Below are positions 1 to 8,657 of a stretch of 64,000 nt of DNA, piece by piece. The stretch's first letter is position 1. Every line of letters begins with the position of its first letter. The notes under the pieces were generated by a model. It was not told where the DNA came from. It searched no databases and saw only the letters and a program-made list of their open reading frames with translations. Where the stretch lies: positions 1,550,001 to 1,614,000 of the forward strand of contig NZ_CP014646.1 in assembly GCF_001051995.2 (NCBI RefSeq), in the 5' to 3' direction. This stretch comes from Thauera humireducens. Lineage in GTDB: Bacteria > Pseudomonadota > Gammaproteobacteria > Burkholderiales > Rhodocyclaceae. The translations under genes were made by a program, and so were the position numbers.

Positions 1-51
1 GGCCGCGTATCGTATCCTTCGCTCCCTTTCTGACACGGACACGCGCAGTCG

Positions 52-1032
52 ATGATGCATTCCCGGCGCACCTTGCTGCGCAAGCTCGTGGGGGGCCTCA
101 TGCTGGGAGGCATGGGCGGGCTGGGTGGCTGTACGCCAGCGCAACCGCTATCGGTCGCGAGCCACGTGTGGCCCGGCTACGAGTTCATGTTCGTCGCGCG
201 TGACGAAGGCTGGCTCGACACCCGGCAGGTCCGGCTTGTCGAGACGGCATCGGCCACCGCATCGCTGGACGCCCTTGCCCGCCGCGACGTGGTTGCGGCC
301 GCACTGACGCTGGACGAAGTCCTGCGCGCACGCGACCAGGGCCTGCCGCTGACCATCGTGCTGGTGTTCGACGTCTCGCTCGGTGCCGACGTCGTTGTCG
401 CGCGGCCGTCGGTTACCGCGCTCAACGCCTTGCGCGGGGCCCGCATCGGTGTCGAGGAAACCGCCGTGGGTGGCGTGATGCTGGCGCTTCTGCTGCAGCA
501 CGCCGGACTCGAGACCAGTGAAGTGGTCCGCGTGCCCCTGCGTATCGACCAGCATGCGCAGGCCTGGCAGGATGGCCGCGTGGATGCGCTGATCACCTAC
601 GAACCGGTCGCGAGCACCCTCCTCGCCGGCGACGCCCACCGGCTGTTCGACAGCCGGCGCATCCCCGAGACCATCTTCGACGTTCTGGCTGTGCACCATG
701 ACTGGCTGGACGTTCACCGCAAGGCCCTGACCCACCTCATCGCCGTCCATTTTCGCGGACTTCATGCATTGCAACGCAACCCGGGCGACACGGCCTTCCG
801 TCTCGCTCGCCGCCTCGGCCTGCCCGGGCAAGCGGTCATGCCCACCTTCCGTGGATTGTCGCTGCCAGGCATCGACGCCAACCGCGCCTATCTCGACCCC
901 AGCGATTCGCGCCTGCGCGATGCAGCCCGCCGTGTCTCCGACCTGATGCTCCGATCTGGCCAACTGGGCCAGCCCGCGTCGCTGGACGGCCTCACGACGC
1001 CCCGCTTCCTGCCGGCCGGGGTGCGTCCATGA
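52..1032 (+). CDS. Orphan ABC-type substrate-binding lipoprotein (NMT1/SsuA-like)
   Basis: Predicted periplasmic solute-binding lipoprotein of 326 aa. The N-terminus has a twin-arginine-like SRRT stretch, a Gly/Leu-rich hydrophobic segment and a lipobox ending in Cys27 (GGLGGC), so it is probably lipid-anchored. The body (WPGYEFMFVARDEG, then an ARIGVEETAVGG segment) resembles the NMT1/THI5/SsuA-like periplasmic binding fold; the ligand cannot be read from sequence. No ABC permease or ATPase lies nearby. Its stop overlaps the start of the downstream GGDEF-EAL sensor by 4 bp (ATGA), so the two are translationally coupled. This suggests that it presents a ligand to that sensor rather than to a transporter. 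Two ATG codons stand in tandem at 52 and 55 and the Shine-Dalgarno is weak, so the exact start is uncertain. Confidence 0.8.
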   Translation: MMHSRRTLLRKLVGGLMLGGMGGLGGCTPAQPLSVASHVWPGYEFMFVARDEGWLDTRQVRLVETASATASLDALARRDVVAAALTLDEVLRARDQGLPLTIVLVFDVSLGADVVVARPSVTALNALRGARIGVEETAVGGVMLALLLQHAGLETSEVVRVPLRIDQHAQAWQDGRVDALITYEPVASTLLAGDAHRLFDSRRIPETIFDVLAVHHDWLDVHRKALTHLIAVHFRGLHALQRNPGDTAFRLARRLGLPGQAVMPTFRGLSLPGIDANRAYLDPSDSRLRDAARRVSDLMLRSGQLGQPASLDGLTTPRFLPAGVRP

Positions 1033-4000
1033 TGCGGCGCGGGCTCCTCCTCCTGCTCGCTGCCATCACCTTCGCGCCGGGCGCCTGGGCTGGCGAGGTC
1101 CTGACCCTGGGCGTGCTCAGCTATCGTCCCAAGGCGATCATGCAGCGCACCTGGCAGCCGCTCGCGAACTACCTCACGCAGGCCGTGCCTGGCCACGAGG
1201 TTCGACTGCGCGTCCTGAACCCGGCCGAGATGGAAGGTGCGCTGCAACGCCACGAACTCGATTTCGTGTTCACGAACCCGGCGCACTACATCAGCCTGCG
1301 CTCCGGCAACCTGCTCTCCGGAGCGCTCGCCACCGTGGTCCGTGCCGAGAAGGGTCACATCGTGCCGGCCATCGGCGGTGTCATGATCGTACGCGACGAC
1401 CGCGACGACATCACGACCCTGCGCGACCTCTACGGCAAGCGCGTGGCGACGCCGGCGCCCAGTTTTCTCGGTGGCTACGTCTCGCAGGCGTTCGAGATTT
1501 TCGATGCCGGTCTCGACCTCGACCGCATCCAGTTCGAGTCGAGCGCCCAGTTGCATGACCGAATCGTCGATGCCGTACTCAGGGGCGAGGCGGACGCCGG
1601 CTTCGTCCGCACCGGCGTGCTGGAGGATCTCGCACGCGAGGGGCGGACCGATATCTCGCAGCTGCGCATCCTGAACCGCCAGAATCTCCCGGGCTTTCCC
1701 TACGCGCTCTCCACCCGCCTGTATCCCGAATGGCCGCTGGTGGCGTTGCCACAGGTCAACAGCGAGACGGCGCGCGTGATCGCCGCCCGCCTGCTCAACC
1801 TCGAGGCGGACGACCCGGCCGCCATCTCCGCCGGCATTCACGGCTTCTCCATCCCCGCCGACTATGCCCCGGTCGAATCGGCGATGCGCAGCCTGCGCGC
1901 GCCTCCGTTCGACCAACTGCCCGAGTTCACCTGGCAGGACGTCTTCGACCGCTACCAGCCCGTCGTGATCTCGCTCCTCGGCGCCGGCTGCATCATCCTC
2001 GCGCTTGCCATCGGGCTCGCCCGACGCAACCGCCAACTGGACCGGTCCAACCGTCAGGCCCGGCATCTGGCGGTGGCGATGAAGCTCGAGCGCGAGCGAC
2101 TGGACAACGTGATCGCCGCCACACAGGTCGGCACCTGGGAGTGGACGATCCCGACCGGCGAACTCCAGATCAATCGGCGCTGGGCCGAGATGCTGGGCTA
2201 CACCCCCGAGGAGCTCGCCCCCGTCACCATCGAGACCTGGCACAGGCTCACCCACTCCGACGACCAGATCGCCATCAAGCGCAAGCTGCGGGCCCATTTC
2301 GCCGGCGAGGTGCCGGGTTTCCGCCACGACATCCGGATGCGGCACAAGGACGGACACTGGGTCTGGATCCACTCCTGCGGCAGCGTGATCACCAGCGCAC
2401 GCGACGGCTCGCCGCAGCTGATGGCGGGCACGCATGAGGACATTACCGAGCGCAAGCAGTCGGAAGACGCGCTGCGCCTGTCTGCCAGCGTGTTCCAGAA
2501 CAGCTACGAGGCCATCCTGATCACCGATGCGGACAACCGCATCGTGGACGTCAATCCATCATTCACCCGCATCACCGGCTACGCGCGCGAGGAGGTGCTG
2601 GGCCAGAACCCGTCCATCCTCAGCTCGGGCAAACAATCGCGCGACTTCTACACGCAGCTGTGGCGCAGCCTGCAGACCACCGACCATTGGCGTGGAGAGG
2701 TCTGGAACCGACGCAAGAATGGCGAGCTGTTCGCGGAATCGCTGTCCATCACCCGCGTGCTCGACGATAACGGCAGGCTCGTCCACCACGTGGCGGTCTT
2801 CTCGGACGTCAGCCGCCTGAAGGCGCATGCGGAGGAACTCGACCGCATCGCCCACTTCGATCCGCTGACCGGCGTGCCCAACCGCCGCCTGCTGGAGGAC
2901 CGTCTGCGCCAGGCCATTGCTCACGCCGACCGCAGCCGCAGGCCGCTCGCCGTTTGCCTGCTCGACCTGGACGGCTTCAAGCCGATCAACGACCAGTATG
3001 GCCACGAGGCGGGCGACCAACTGCTCGTGGAGATCGTCGACCGCCTGCAGACGATGCTCCGCTCGGTGGATACCATTGCCCGCCTCGGTGGTGACGAGTT
3101 CGTGCTCCTGCTCGGAGACCTCGACAGCCACAGCGTCTTCGACCGCATCCTGGAAGCGGTCAGCGAACCCGTCCAGTTGCGCGACGACTGCGTTGCGGTG
3201 TCGGCCAGCATCGGGGTCGCGCTGTATCCGGACGACCAGGTCGATGCCGACACCCTGCTGCGTCATGCGGATCAGGCGATGTATCTCGCAAAGCAGCGCG
3301 GCCGCAACTGTGTGCAGGTCTTCGACTCCAGCGTCGAGGCCTCGCTGCGCCAGAAGCAGGAACTGCTGCGCCGGCTGGCGCAGGCCCTCGAGCAGGGCGA
3401 GTTCGTGCTCCACTTCCAGCCCAAGGTCGACATGCTCGAGCGCCGGCCGGTAGGCGCCGAGGCCCTGGTGCGCTGGAACCATCCCGAAGTCGGACTGCGC
3501 CCCCCCGCCGACTTCCTGCCTGCACTCGAAGGCAACGAACTCGAGATCACCCTGGGCGAATGGGTCATCCGCACGGCGCTCGAGCAGGTCGCCAACTGGC
3601 GCGCAGCGGGTCTCGACCTGCCGGTGGCCGTCAACATCAGTGCGCGCCATCTGCTCAAGGCGAACTTCGTCGCCGACCTGAAGGCGATGCTCGACGAACA
3701 TCCGGACATCGCGCCCGACCGGCTCGAACTCGAGATCGTCGAGTCGACCGCGATCACCGACATGAATGCGGCGCTCGATGTGCTGACGGCCTGTCGTGCA
3801 TTGGGCGTGCGGCTCGCCCTTGATGATTTCGGCACCGGCTACGCCTCGCTGGCCTACTTCCGCCGCCTGCCGGTCGACCTGCTGAAGATCGATCGCAGCT
3901 TCGTGCGCGACATGCTGTCCGACGCCGACGACCGCGCGATCGTGCTCAGCGTGGTCCATCTGGCCCAGGCGTTCGACCGCCAGGTGATTGCCGAGGGCGT

Positions 4001-4154
4001 CGAGACCATGGATCATGCCGAGGCCCTGATCGAGATCGGCTGCCGGCTCGGCCAGGGCTACGGCATCGCGCGGCCGATGCCCGCAGCGCACGTCCCCGGC
4101 TGGATCGTCTGGTACACCGCCGCAACCGGCGAGGCCGCTGCGGAGCACGGCTGA
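1029..4154 (+). CDS. PhnD-like sensor / PAS-PAS-GGDEF-EAL cyclic-di-GMP protein
   Basis: A 1041-aa membrane signalling protein. Order: signal peptide (about 1-21); PhnD-type phosphate/phosphonate-binding-like domain (about 22-300, with LGVLSYRPKA and DFVFTNPAHY); one transmembrane helix (about 311-331); two PAS domains (about 355-475 and 480-600); GGDEF domain with intact GGDEF at 687-691 and an RxxD product-inhibition site at 678-681, five residues upstream; EAL domain with EAL at 811-813, DDFGTGYASL and IAEGVET. Both catalytic halves look competent, so net cyclase or phosphodiesterase activity cannot be decided here. The periplasmic binding domain probably senses a small anion or solute directly or through the lipoprotein encoded just upstream, whose stop overlaps this start by 4 bp. 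A binding-protein domain fused to a bifunctional c-di-GMP enzyme is a known but uncommon architecture. Confidence 0.9.
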   Translation: MMRRGLLLLLAAITFAPGAWAGEVLTLGVLSYRPKAIMQRTWQPLANYLTQAVPGHEVRLRVLNPAEMEGALQRHELDFVFTNPAHYISLRSGNLLSGALATVVRAEKGHIVPAIGGVMIVRDDRDDITTLRDLYGKRVATPAPSFLGGYVSQAFEIFDAGLDLDRIQFESSAQLHDRIVDAVLRGEADAGFVRTGVLEDLAREGRTDISQLRILNRQNLPGFPYALSTRLYPEWPLVALPQVNSETARVIAARLLNLEADDPAAISAGIHGFSIPADYAPVESAMRSLRAPPFDQLPEFTWQDVFDRYQPVVISLLGAGCIILALAIGLARRNRQLDRSNRQARHLAVAMKLERERLDNVIAATQVGTWEWTIPTGELQINRRWAEMLGYTPEELAPVTIETWHRLTHSDDQIAIKRKLRAHFAGEVPGFRHDIRMRHKDGHWVWIHSCGSVITSARDGSPQLMAGTHEDITERKQSEDALRLSASVFQNSYEAILITDADNRIVDVNPSFTRITGYAREEVLGQNPSILSSGKQSRDFYTQLWRSLQTTDHWRGEVWNRRKNGELFAESLSITRVLDDNGRLVHHVAVFSDVSRLKAHAEELDRIAHFDPLTGVPNRRLLEDRLRQAIAHADRSRRPLAVCLLDLDGFKPINDQYGHEAGDQLLVEIVDRLQTMLRSVDTIARLGGDEFVLLLGDLDSHSVFDRILEAVSEPVQLRDDCVAVSASIGVALYPDDQVDADTLLRHADQAMYLAKQRGRNCVQVFDSSVEASLRQKQELLRRLAQALEQGEFVLHFQPKVDMLERRPVGAEALVRWNHPEVGLRPPADFLPALEGNELEITLGEWVIRTALEQVANWRAAGLDLPVAVNISARHLLKANFVADLKAMLDEHPDIAPDRLELEIVESTAITDMNAALDVLTACRALGVRLALDDFGTGYASLAYFRRLPVDLLKIDRSFVRDMLSDADDRAIVLSVVHLAQAFDRQVIAEGVETMDHAEALIEIGCRLGQGYGIARPMPAAHVPGWIVWYTAATGEAAAEHG

Positions 4155-4181
4155 CCCCCTGCCCACGCGCTTCCGAACGGA

Positions 4182-5063
4182 ATGAAACTGCTCTCCTGGT
4201 CGCACCGCCTTGGCAATGGACATACCCTGCGCGGCCACCATTCGCCGCCATCGGGCCGACCGGTGATCCATTTCCTGCATGGCAACGGCTATTGCGGCCT
4301 CACGTATGCACCAATGCTCGAACGCCTGTCCGAACGCTTCGATCTCTTCCTGTCGGACGTGCCGGGCCATGGCGACAGCGATCACGGCGGACGCTTCCCG
4401 GGCTGGAACCATTGCGCCGAGTTCGCCCTCGAGGCCTGGCGGGCTCATCAGCCACGCTTCGGGAACGTGGACGTCCACGCGGTCGGCCACAGTTTCGGTT
4501 CGGTCCTCAGCACGCTGATGCTCGCGCGCTCGCCGGAAACTTTCAGGCGTGCCGTACTGCTCGACCCGGTGCTGTTTCCACCCGCCATGATCGGGCTGAT
4601 GGCACTGTCGGACGTCGTGGGGCTTTACTCGCGCAATACGCTGGCACAGCGCGCGAGCAAGCGCCGGCACCACTGGAACAGCCGTGAGGAGGCGATGGAC
4701 GGCCTGCGCAACCGCGGCATGTTCAAGGATTGGCGCGACGATGCGCTGCAGGCCTATGTGCAGCACGCGCTGCGCGACCATCCGGGCGGCGGCGTGGAGC
4801 TGAAATGCCGCCCGTCGCGTGAAGCGGAAATCTTCGGTTCGTATCCGCGCCGGCTATGGGCATCGCTGGCGCGCATCACCACGCCGACGCTCGTGCTACG
4901 TGGCGAGGACACCTACCCCTTCGCCGCACGCGCCGTGGAGCGCTGGACGCGCAGCAATCCCGTCGCGCGCCGCGCGGTGCTGCCGGGTGGGCACTGCTTC
5001 ATGCAGGAAGATCCGGATCGCGCCGCAGCGGCCGTCGCCGATTTTCTGCAGGCCACCGCCTGA
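4182..5063 (+). CDS. Alpha/beta hydrolase family protein
   Basis: A 293-aa alpha/beta-hydrolase. An HGNGYCG oxyanion-type loop lies near residues 33-39, the nucleophile elbow GHSFGS puts Ser104 at the active site, and Asp243 (RGEDTYPF) and His271 (GGHCFMQ) complete a plausible triad. The length fits a simple esterase or lipase-like hydrolase with a cap insertion around 130-215. There is no signal peptide, so it is probably cytoplasmic. It starts 27 bp after the GGDEF-EAL gene on the same strand and may be co-transcribed with it, and it is convergent with yaeQ, 15 bp away. The substrate is unknown; the fold alone does not separate esterase, lipase and haloperoxidase-like members. Confidence 0.82.
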   Translation: MKLLSWSHRLGNGHTLRGHHSPPSGRPVIHFLHGNGYCGLTYAPMLERLSERFDLFLSDVPGHGDSDHGGRFPGWNHCAEFALEAWRAHQPRFGNVDVHAVGHSFGSVLSTLMLARSPETFRRAVLLDPVLFPPAMIGLMALSDVVGLYSRNTLAQRASKRRHHWNSREEAMDGLRNRGMFKDWRDDALQAYVQHALRDHPGGGVELKCRPSREAEIFGSYPRRLWASLARITTPTLVLRGEDTYPFAARAVERWTRSNPVARRAVLPGGHCFMQEDPDRAAAAVADFLQATA

Positions 5064-5078
5064 GCGGCGCGCCAGACG

Positions 5079-5627
5079 CTAGACGCGGTCGGCGCCCAAC
5101 AGGGTGCGAGGCTCGATCTGCACCGTGTCACGGCCATTGGTCACCCAGACATGTCCGTCCTGGATGCTGAACTGCAGGCGCATCGTGCGTTCGGCCAGCT
5201 TCGCCAGTTCGCTGCTTGCCTCGCGCGAAACCTCGATCACACGGAGCGTCGCCTGGCGTGAAAGCTTGTCGCGCACGCCGGCCCACCACACCTCGAGCGC
5301 ACGCCCGTAAGTCAGCACGACGACTTCGGTGGCCCGGCCACAGGCCTTGCGCACCCACTTTTCGTCGGGCTGGCCGACATCGATCCAGCGCTGGATGGCC
5401 CCGGTCAGATCCTTCTGCCAGAGGTCCGGCTCGTCGTCGACGCACAAGCCCTTGCCAAACGCCAGCGCGGGATCGGCAAACAGCGCGAAGCCCAGCAGGC
5501 GCACCATCATGCGCTCGTCGGTCTCGGACGGATGGCGCGCAAGCGTCAGGCTGTAGTCGGCATAGTGGCCGCGATCCATGTCCGCGATCTGGATGTCGGC
5601 CTTGAAGATCGTTGCCTTCAGCGCCAT
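5079..5627 (-). CDS. yaeQ: YaeQ family protein
   Basis: A 182-aa protein starting MALKATIFKADIQIADMDRG and matching the YaeQ family in length (about 180 aa) and in features such as YADYSLTLARHPSETDERMMVRLLGFALF. YaeQ has a PD-(D/E)XK nuclease-like fold; its cellular role is unclear, although E. coli yaeQ has been linked to suppression of rfaH loss. The ATG at 5627 is preferred over an in-frame start much further upstream because it aligns with the family N-terminus and because the preceding gene stops exactly there (TGATG, 1-bp overlap). It is probably coupled to that upstream unknown gene. Confidence 0.88.
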   Translation of the reverse strand: MALKATIFKADIQIADMDRGHYADYSLTLARHPSETDERMMVRLLGFALFADPALAFGKGLCVDDEPDLWQKDLTGAIQRWIDVGQPDEKWVRKACGRATEVVVLTYGRALEVWWAGVRDKLSRQATLRVIEVSREASSELAKLAERTMRLQFSIQDGHVWVTNGRDTVQIEPRTLLGADRV

Positions 5628-6397
5628 CAGTGCACCTGATCGGGCGGACGATTGGCCTGCTGCCAGGCGATCACGGCACGCGCCGCATGGGCCATCACCA
5701 GGTCGCGTTCCGCCTTCGGCAGCTCGCGCGACAGCGCCGCGAGCAATGCCTGCGTCGCTTCCTGCCCGATCCCTTCGGATGCAAGCCCGTCGGCCAGGCA
5801 GCGGATCTGGATGAACGCCAGCGCGTCGGCCACCAGGCGCCAGCCTGCAACCGGCATTTCGCGCAGCAGGCCGAGCAGACGGCTGCCGAGCTGGGTCGCG
5901 AGCCTCAGGGCCTCGCCGCGATCCTGCGTGGCGATCGACGAATGCCACAGCGCAAGATGGATGCCGCGCCGCAACTCGACCTTGAAGTCGATGGCGTTTT
6001 CCTCTGCACGACCGATGGCCTCGAACTGCTGCAGGAAGCGCGCCTCGTCCCCTTCATCGAGGCCGGTGCGCAGCGAGCCGATCAACTCGGTCAGCCCGGG
6101 AATCGCAACCAGCTCGAAGGCCTGGCTCCACGCCACGCCCCATTGATCCATGCCGGTGAGCAGCAGGGCAAGGCGCAGCGCCCGTGCCTCCTCGCCAGCC
6201 TCCGCCGCGGCCCAGTCGCTCAGCTCGCGGCGCAGTTGCTCCACCCCGCGCAGGCGGATCTCGTCGGTTTCGCCCACGCTGAGCCGAAACACGCGTGCGA
6301 ACGCCTCCTGGGCCAGATGAGCAGCCTGGCGTTGCGCCTGCGCATCGACACAGGCGGCAAGAGGATCGGGGGCGAGGACGGAGTCTGGCGCAGTCAT
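5627..6397 (-). CDS. Hypothetical protein upstream of and overlapping yaeQ
   Basis: I do not recognise this gene. From the ATG at 6397 it encodes 256 aa; an upstream in-frame ATG at 6436 would give 269 aa, and neither has a strong Shine-Dalgarno. The protein is soluble and mostly alpha-helical, Ala/Leu/Glu/Arg-rich, with no signal peptide, no membrane segment and no Cys-based metal motif. Segments such as LLLTGMDQWGVAWSQAFEL and AVIAWQQANRPPDQVH give no family. Its stop shares one base with the yaeQ start, so the two are translationally coupled and may act together. Codon use looks like that of the neighbours, so it is probably a real chromosomal gene. Confidence 0.65.
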   Translation of the reverse strand: MTAPDSVLAPDPLAACVDAQAQRQAAHLAQEAFARVFRLSVGETDEIRLRGVEQLRRELSDWAAAEAGEEARALRLALLLTGMDQWGVAWSQAFELVAIPGLTELIGSLRTGLDEGDEARFLQQFEAIGRAEENAIDFKVELRRGIHLALWHSSIATQDRGEALRLATQLGSRLLGLLREMPVAGWRLVADALAFIQIRCLADGLASEGIGQEATQALLAALSRELPKAERDLVMAHAARAVIAWQQANRPPDQVH

Positions 6398-6480
6398 GGG
6401 TGCCGGCGTATCGGGAAAGGGGCGCACATTGTGCACAGCGCCAACCGGCTAGGCAATCGGACACCGGGCGGCCACAGCAT

Positions 6481-6990
6481 TCAGGCGATGCTGCGCGCCC
6501 AAAGCGACGGCGAATCGGGCTCGGCACGATTCTCGCGACCATCGCGAAAATCCTGCAGCAGACGCCGCAGTGCACCGGCGTCCTCCTCCGTGAAGCCGCG
6601 CTTGAAGTCGGTCAGCAGCAGGCGCGAACGGGTCATCCAGTTGCCCGGCGCATCGTCGAGCGCGCACCACGCGGCATTGCGATGGTCGGCTTCGTGCTGG
6701 GCCAGCCACAACATCGCCTCACGTTCGCGCAGGCCGTGCAGTTCGGCGCCATGCTTGGGCAGCACGTGCGGCGTCGCGCCCACGATGCGGGGACGGATGT
6801 CCTCGGAGAAGCGGGCGACCAGCTTCTGCATCGAGAACAGCATGCGCCAGTCAGAGGCGATCACCACGCGTGCCTCTTCGAATTCGCGCACAACCGTCTC
6901 GATGAGCGGCAGGCAGCGAAAATCCTCGACCTCGCCCCAGGGATGGGTGACGCCGTCGAAGTCCATGAAGATGTATGCGTTGCGTGTCAT
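6481..6990 (-). CDS. HAD-like hydrolase (small, HAD domain of RNA-repair type)
   Basis: A 169-aa haloacid-dehalogenase-like protein. Motif I is DFDGV with Asp10 and Asp12, motif II is the Ser of IASDWR (Ser46), and motif IV is the LDDAP acidic pair (Asp112, Asp113). The FMDFDGVTHP opening and short length resemble the stand-alone HAD domains grouped with Swiss-army-knife RNA repair proteins, but the actual substrate is unknown. There is no obvious cap domain. It lies upstream of the unknown gene and yaeQ on the same strand, with an 83-bp gap to the nearest possible start. It is divergent from fabI across a 190-bp intergenic region. Confidence 0.78.
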   Translation of the reverse strand: MTRNAYIFMDFDGVTHPWGEVEDFRCLPLIETVVREFEEARVVIASDWRMLFSMQKLVARFSEDIRPRIVGATPHVLPKHGAELHGLREREAMLWLAQHEADHRNAAWCALDDAPGNWMTRSRLLLTDFKRGFTEEDAGALRRLLQDFRDGRENRAEPDSPSLWARSIA

Positions 6991-7180
6991 GTTGCACTCT
7001 CAATGCCAAATAGGCGTGATGCAGCGGTTCGTTAATGCTGCATTGCAGAATATACTCCATTACAACTCATCGACGTCTGCCGCTTTCGTCACGGAACATG
7101 CGAAAGATTGTCATCGTCCGATGCTTTGATGACGGCTTGCGCAGCGCACAAAATTCCCTTTTATTGCGAGGACTATAAGC

Positions 7181-7960
7181 ATGAATCCCATCGTCAACCT
7201 GCAGGGCAAGGTCGGTCTCATCACGGGCATCGCCAACGAGAAGTCCATTTCGACCGGTGTCGCCGAAGCCTGCGCACAAGCCGGCGCGAAGCTGGTCATC
7301 ACCTACCAGAACGACAAGACCCGCGCCTTCATCGAGCCGATCATCCAGCGCCTGGGCGTGGAGGACGTGCTCCTGCTCGACGTCACCCAGCCTGAAACCA
7401 TGGACGCGGTGTTCGCCGAGATCGAAGCGCGCCATGGCAAGCTCGACTTCGCGGTGCATAGCATGGCCTTCGCCAAGCGCGACGACCTGCACGGCCGCGT
7501 GGTGGACACGTCGGCCGACGGATTCGCGCTGGCGATGGACGTGTCGACTCATTCCTTCGTACGCCTGGCCAAGAAGGCCGAACCGCTGTTGGCAAAGGCT
7601 GGCGGTGGCGCGCTGGTGACGATGACCTACCTCGGCTCGGAGAAGGTCATCCCGAACTACGGCGTGATGGGCTTGTGCAAGGCCGCGCTCGAGGCCGCCA
7701 CCCGCTACATGGCGGCCGAACTCGGTGCCAAGGGCATCCGCGTGAACGCCGTGTCGCCCGGCCCGCTGATGACGCGTGCCGCCTCCGGCATCGCCGGTTT
7801 CGACGGGCTGATGGCCGCTGCGGTCGAGCGCTCGCCGATGCATGCACTCGTCACGCCGGAAGACATCGGCGCGCTGACCGCCTTCCTGGTGTCGGACGCC
7901 GGCCGCCTGGTGACCGGCGGAGTCCATTTCGTCGACGCCGGCTATAACATCATGGCGTAA
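7181..7960 (+). CDS. fabI: Enoyl-[acyl-carrier-protein] reductase (NADH), FabI type
   Basis: A 259-aa short-chain dehydrogenase-like enoyl-ACP reductase, which catalyses the last reductive step of each fatty-acid elongation cycle. The N-terminal nucleotide-binding segment is LITGIANEKSISTGVAEA. The FabI-type catalytic set is Tyr150, Tyr160 and Lys167 in TYLGSEKVIPNYGVMGLCK, equivalent to E. coli Tyr146, Tyr156 and Lys163. The middle segment (HSMAFAKRDDLHGRVVDTSADGF) differs noticeably from E. coli FabI, so this could be a divergent paralogue. The start is preceded by GCGAGGA. The 190-bp upstream region is AT-richer, with a TATACT at 7051-7056 as a possible -10 but no good -35. The kinase-like gene follows after 18 bp. 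Confidence 0.9.
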   Translation: MNPIVNLQGKVGLITGIANEKSISTGVAEACAQAGAKLVITYQNDKTRAFIEPIIQRLGVEDVLLLDVTQPETMDAVFAEIEARHGKLDFAVHSMAFAKRDDLHGRVVDTSADGFALAMDVSTHSFVRLAKKAEPLLAKAGGGALVTMTYLGSEKVIPNYGVMGLCKAALEAATRYMAAELGAKGIRVNAVSPGPLMTRAASGIAGFDGLMAAAVERSPMHALVTPEDIGALTAFLVSDAGRLVTGGVHFVDAGYNIMA

Positions 7961-7978
7961 ACATACGGAGCCGAGCCC

Positions 7979-8575
7979 ATGATCGACCTCGCTGCAGCAC
8001 GCGCCCGCATCGGCCGTGGTGGCATTCTGCTGCCGGACCCGGTTCCGGCACACCCGCTGCTCGACGGCAAGCCGGAAATCGGCCGCGGCGAGTATTCGAT
8101 CGTGCTCGACAAGGGCGATGGCGAACGGGTCTACAAGATCGTCAGTTCGCCCGCCGACTACTTCCTCTATACCGCCGACGACCGCCCGTGCGGCGAGCAC
8201 TTCCCGGTCATCTACGCCGACCACGGCATCATCGGCCGCGCCCATTCGGGCTATCCGCTGCATCTGATCGAGATGGAGAAGCTGTATCCGCTCGCACAGG
8301 ACTCAGCCGCCGCCGACCTCGCACTGCGCCTGATCGACACCTATTGGTCGGCCTGCGAGCAATGGAGCCGCCTGGGCATGGACATGGGGCGCATCGCCCT
8401 GTATCACCTGACCGTCAATCCGCTGGCCATGACCGACAGCATGCAGCGGGCGCTCAAGGCCCTGTCGGACTTCGTCGAGGAGTACCACGTGCTGCCCGAC
8501 ATCCTGAACGCGAACAACCTGATGATGCGCAAGGACGGCACGCTGGTGTTCTCCGACCCCGTCTTCATCGCCTGA
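7979..8575 (+). CDS. Small protein with kinase-fold-like motifs, function unknown
   Basis: A 198-aa protein that I cannot place in a named family. Several segments recall the protein-kinase/aminoglycoside-phosphotransferase fold in the right order: a glycine loop-like GRGEYSIV (35-42), a Lys in VYKIV (Lys53), a hinge-like LIEMEKLYPL (97-106), a catalytic-loop-like DILNANNLMM (174-183, Asp174 and Asn179), and a metal-binding-like SDPV (Asp193) at the very C-terminus. If this reading is right, it lacks almost the whole C-terminal lobe after the DFG-equivalent. The start has an ACGGAG ribosome site and lies 18 bp after fabI, so it is likely co-transcribed. The kinase assignment is inference from motif order only. 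Confidence 0.6.
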   Translation: MIDLAAARARIGRGGILLPDPVPAHPLLDGKPEIGRGEYSIVLDKGDGERVYKIVSSPADYFLYTADDRPCGEHFPVIYADHGIIGRAHSGYPLHLIEMEKLYPLAQDSAAADLALRLIDTYWSACEQWSRLGMDMGRIALYHLTVNPLAMTDSMQRALKALSDFVEEYHVLPDILNANNLMMRKDGTLVFSDPVFIA

Positions 8576-8657
8576 CACCCCGGCCGTTTCGGACCACGGC
8601 CGCGCGATCCGCGTATCATTGCCTCCCCGTTTGCGCCGACGCGCGTGGAGCAACGCC

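Noticed and set aside
888..2435. Long antisense open frame (515 aa) opposite the sensor gene
   Set aside because: High GC leaves long stop-free antisense frames; this one is opposite well-supported domains and has no family features.
2559..4781. Antisense open frame of 740 aa
   Set aside because: Runs opposite the GGDEF-EAL and hydrolase genes; composition (His/Gln/Val/Asp-rich) is that of a mirror frame, not a protein.
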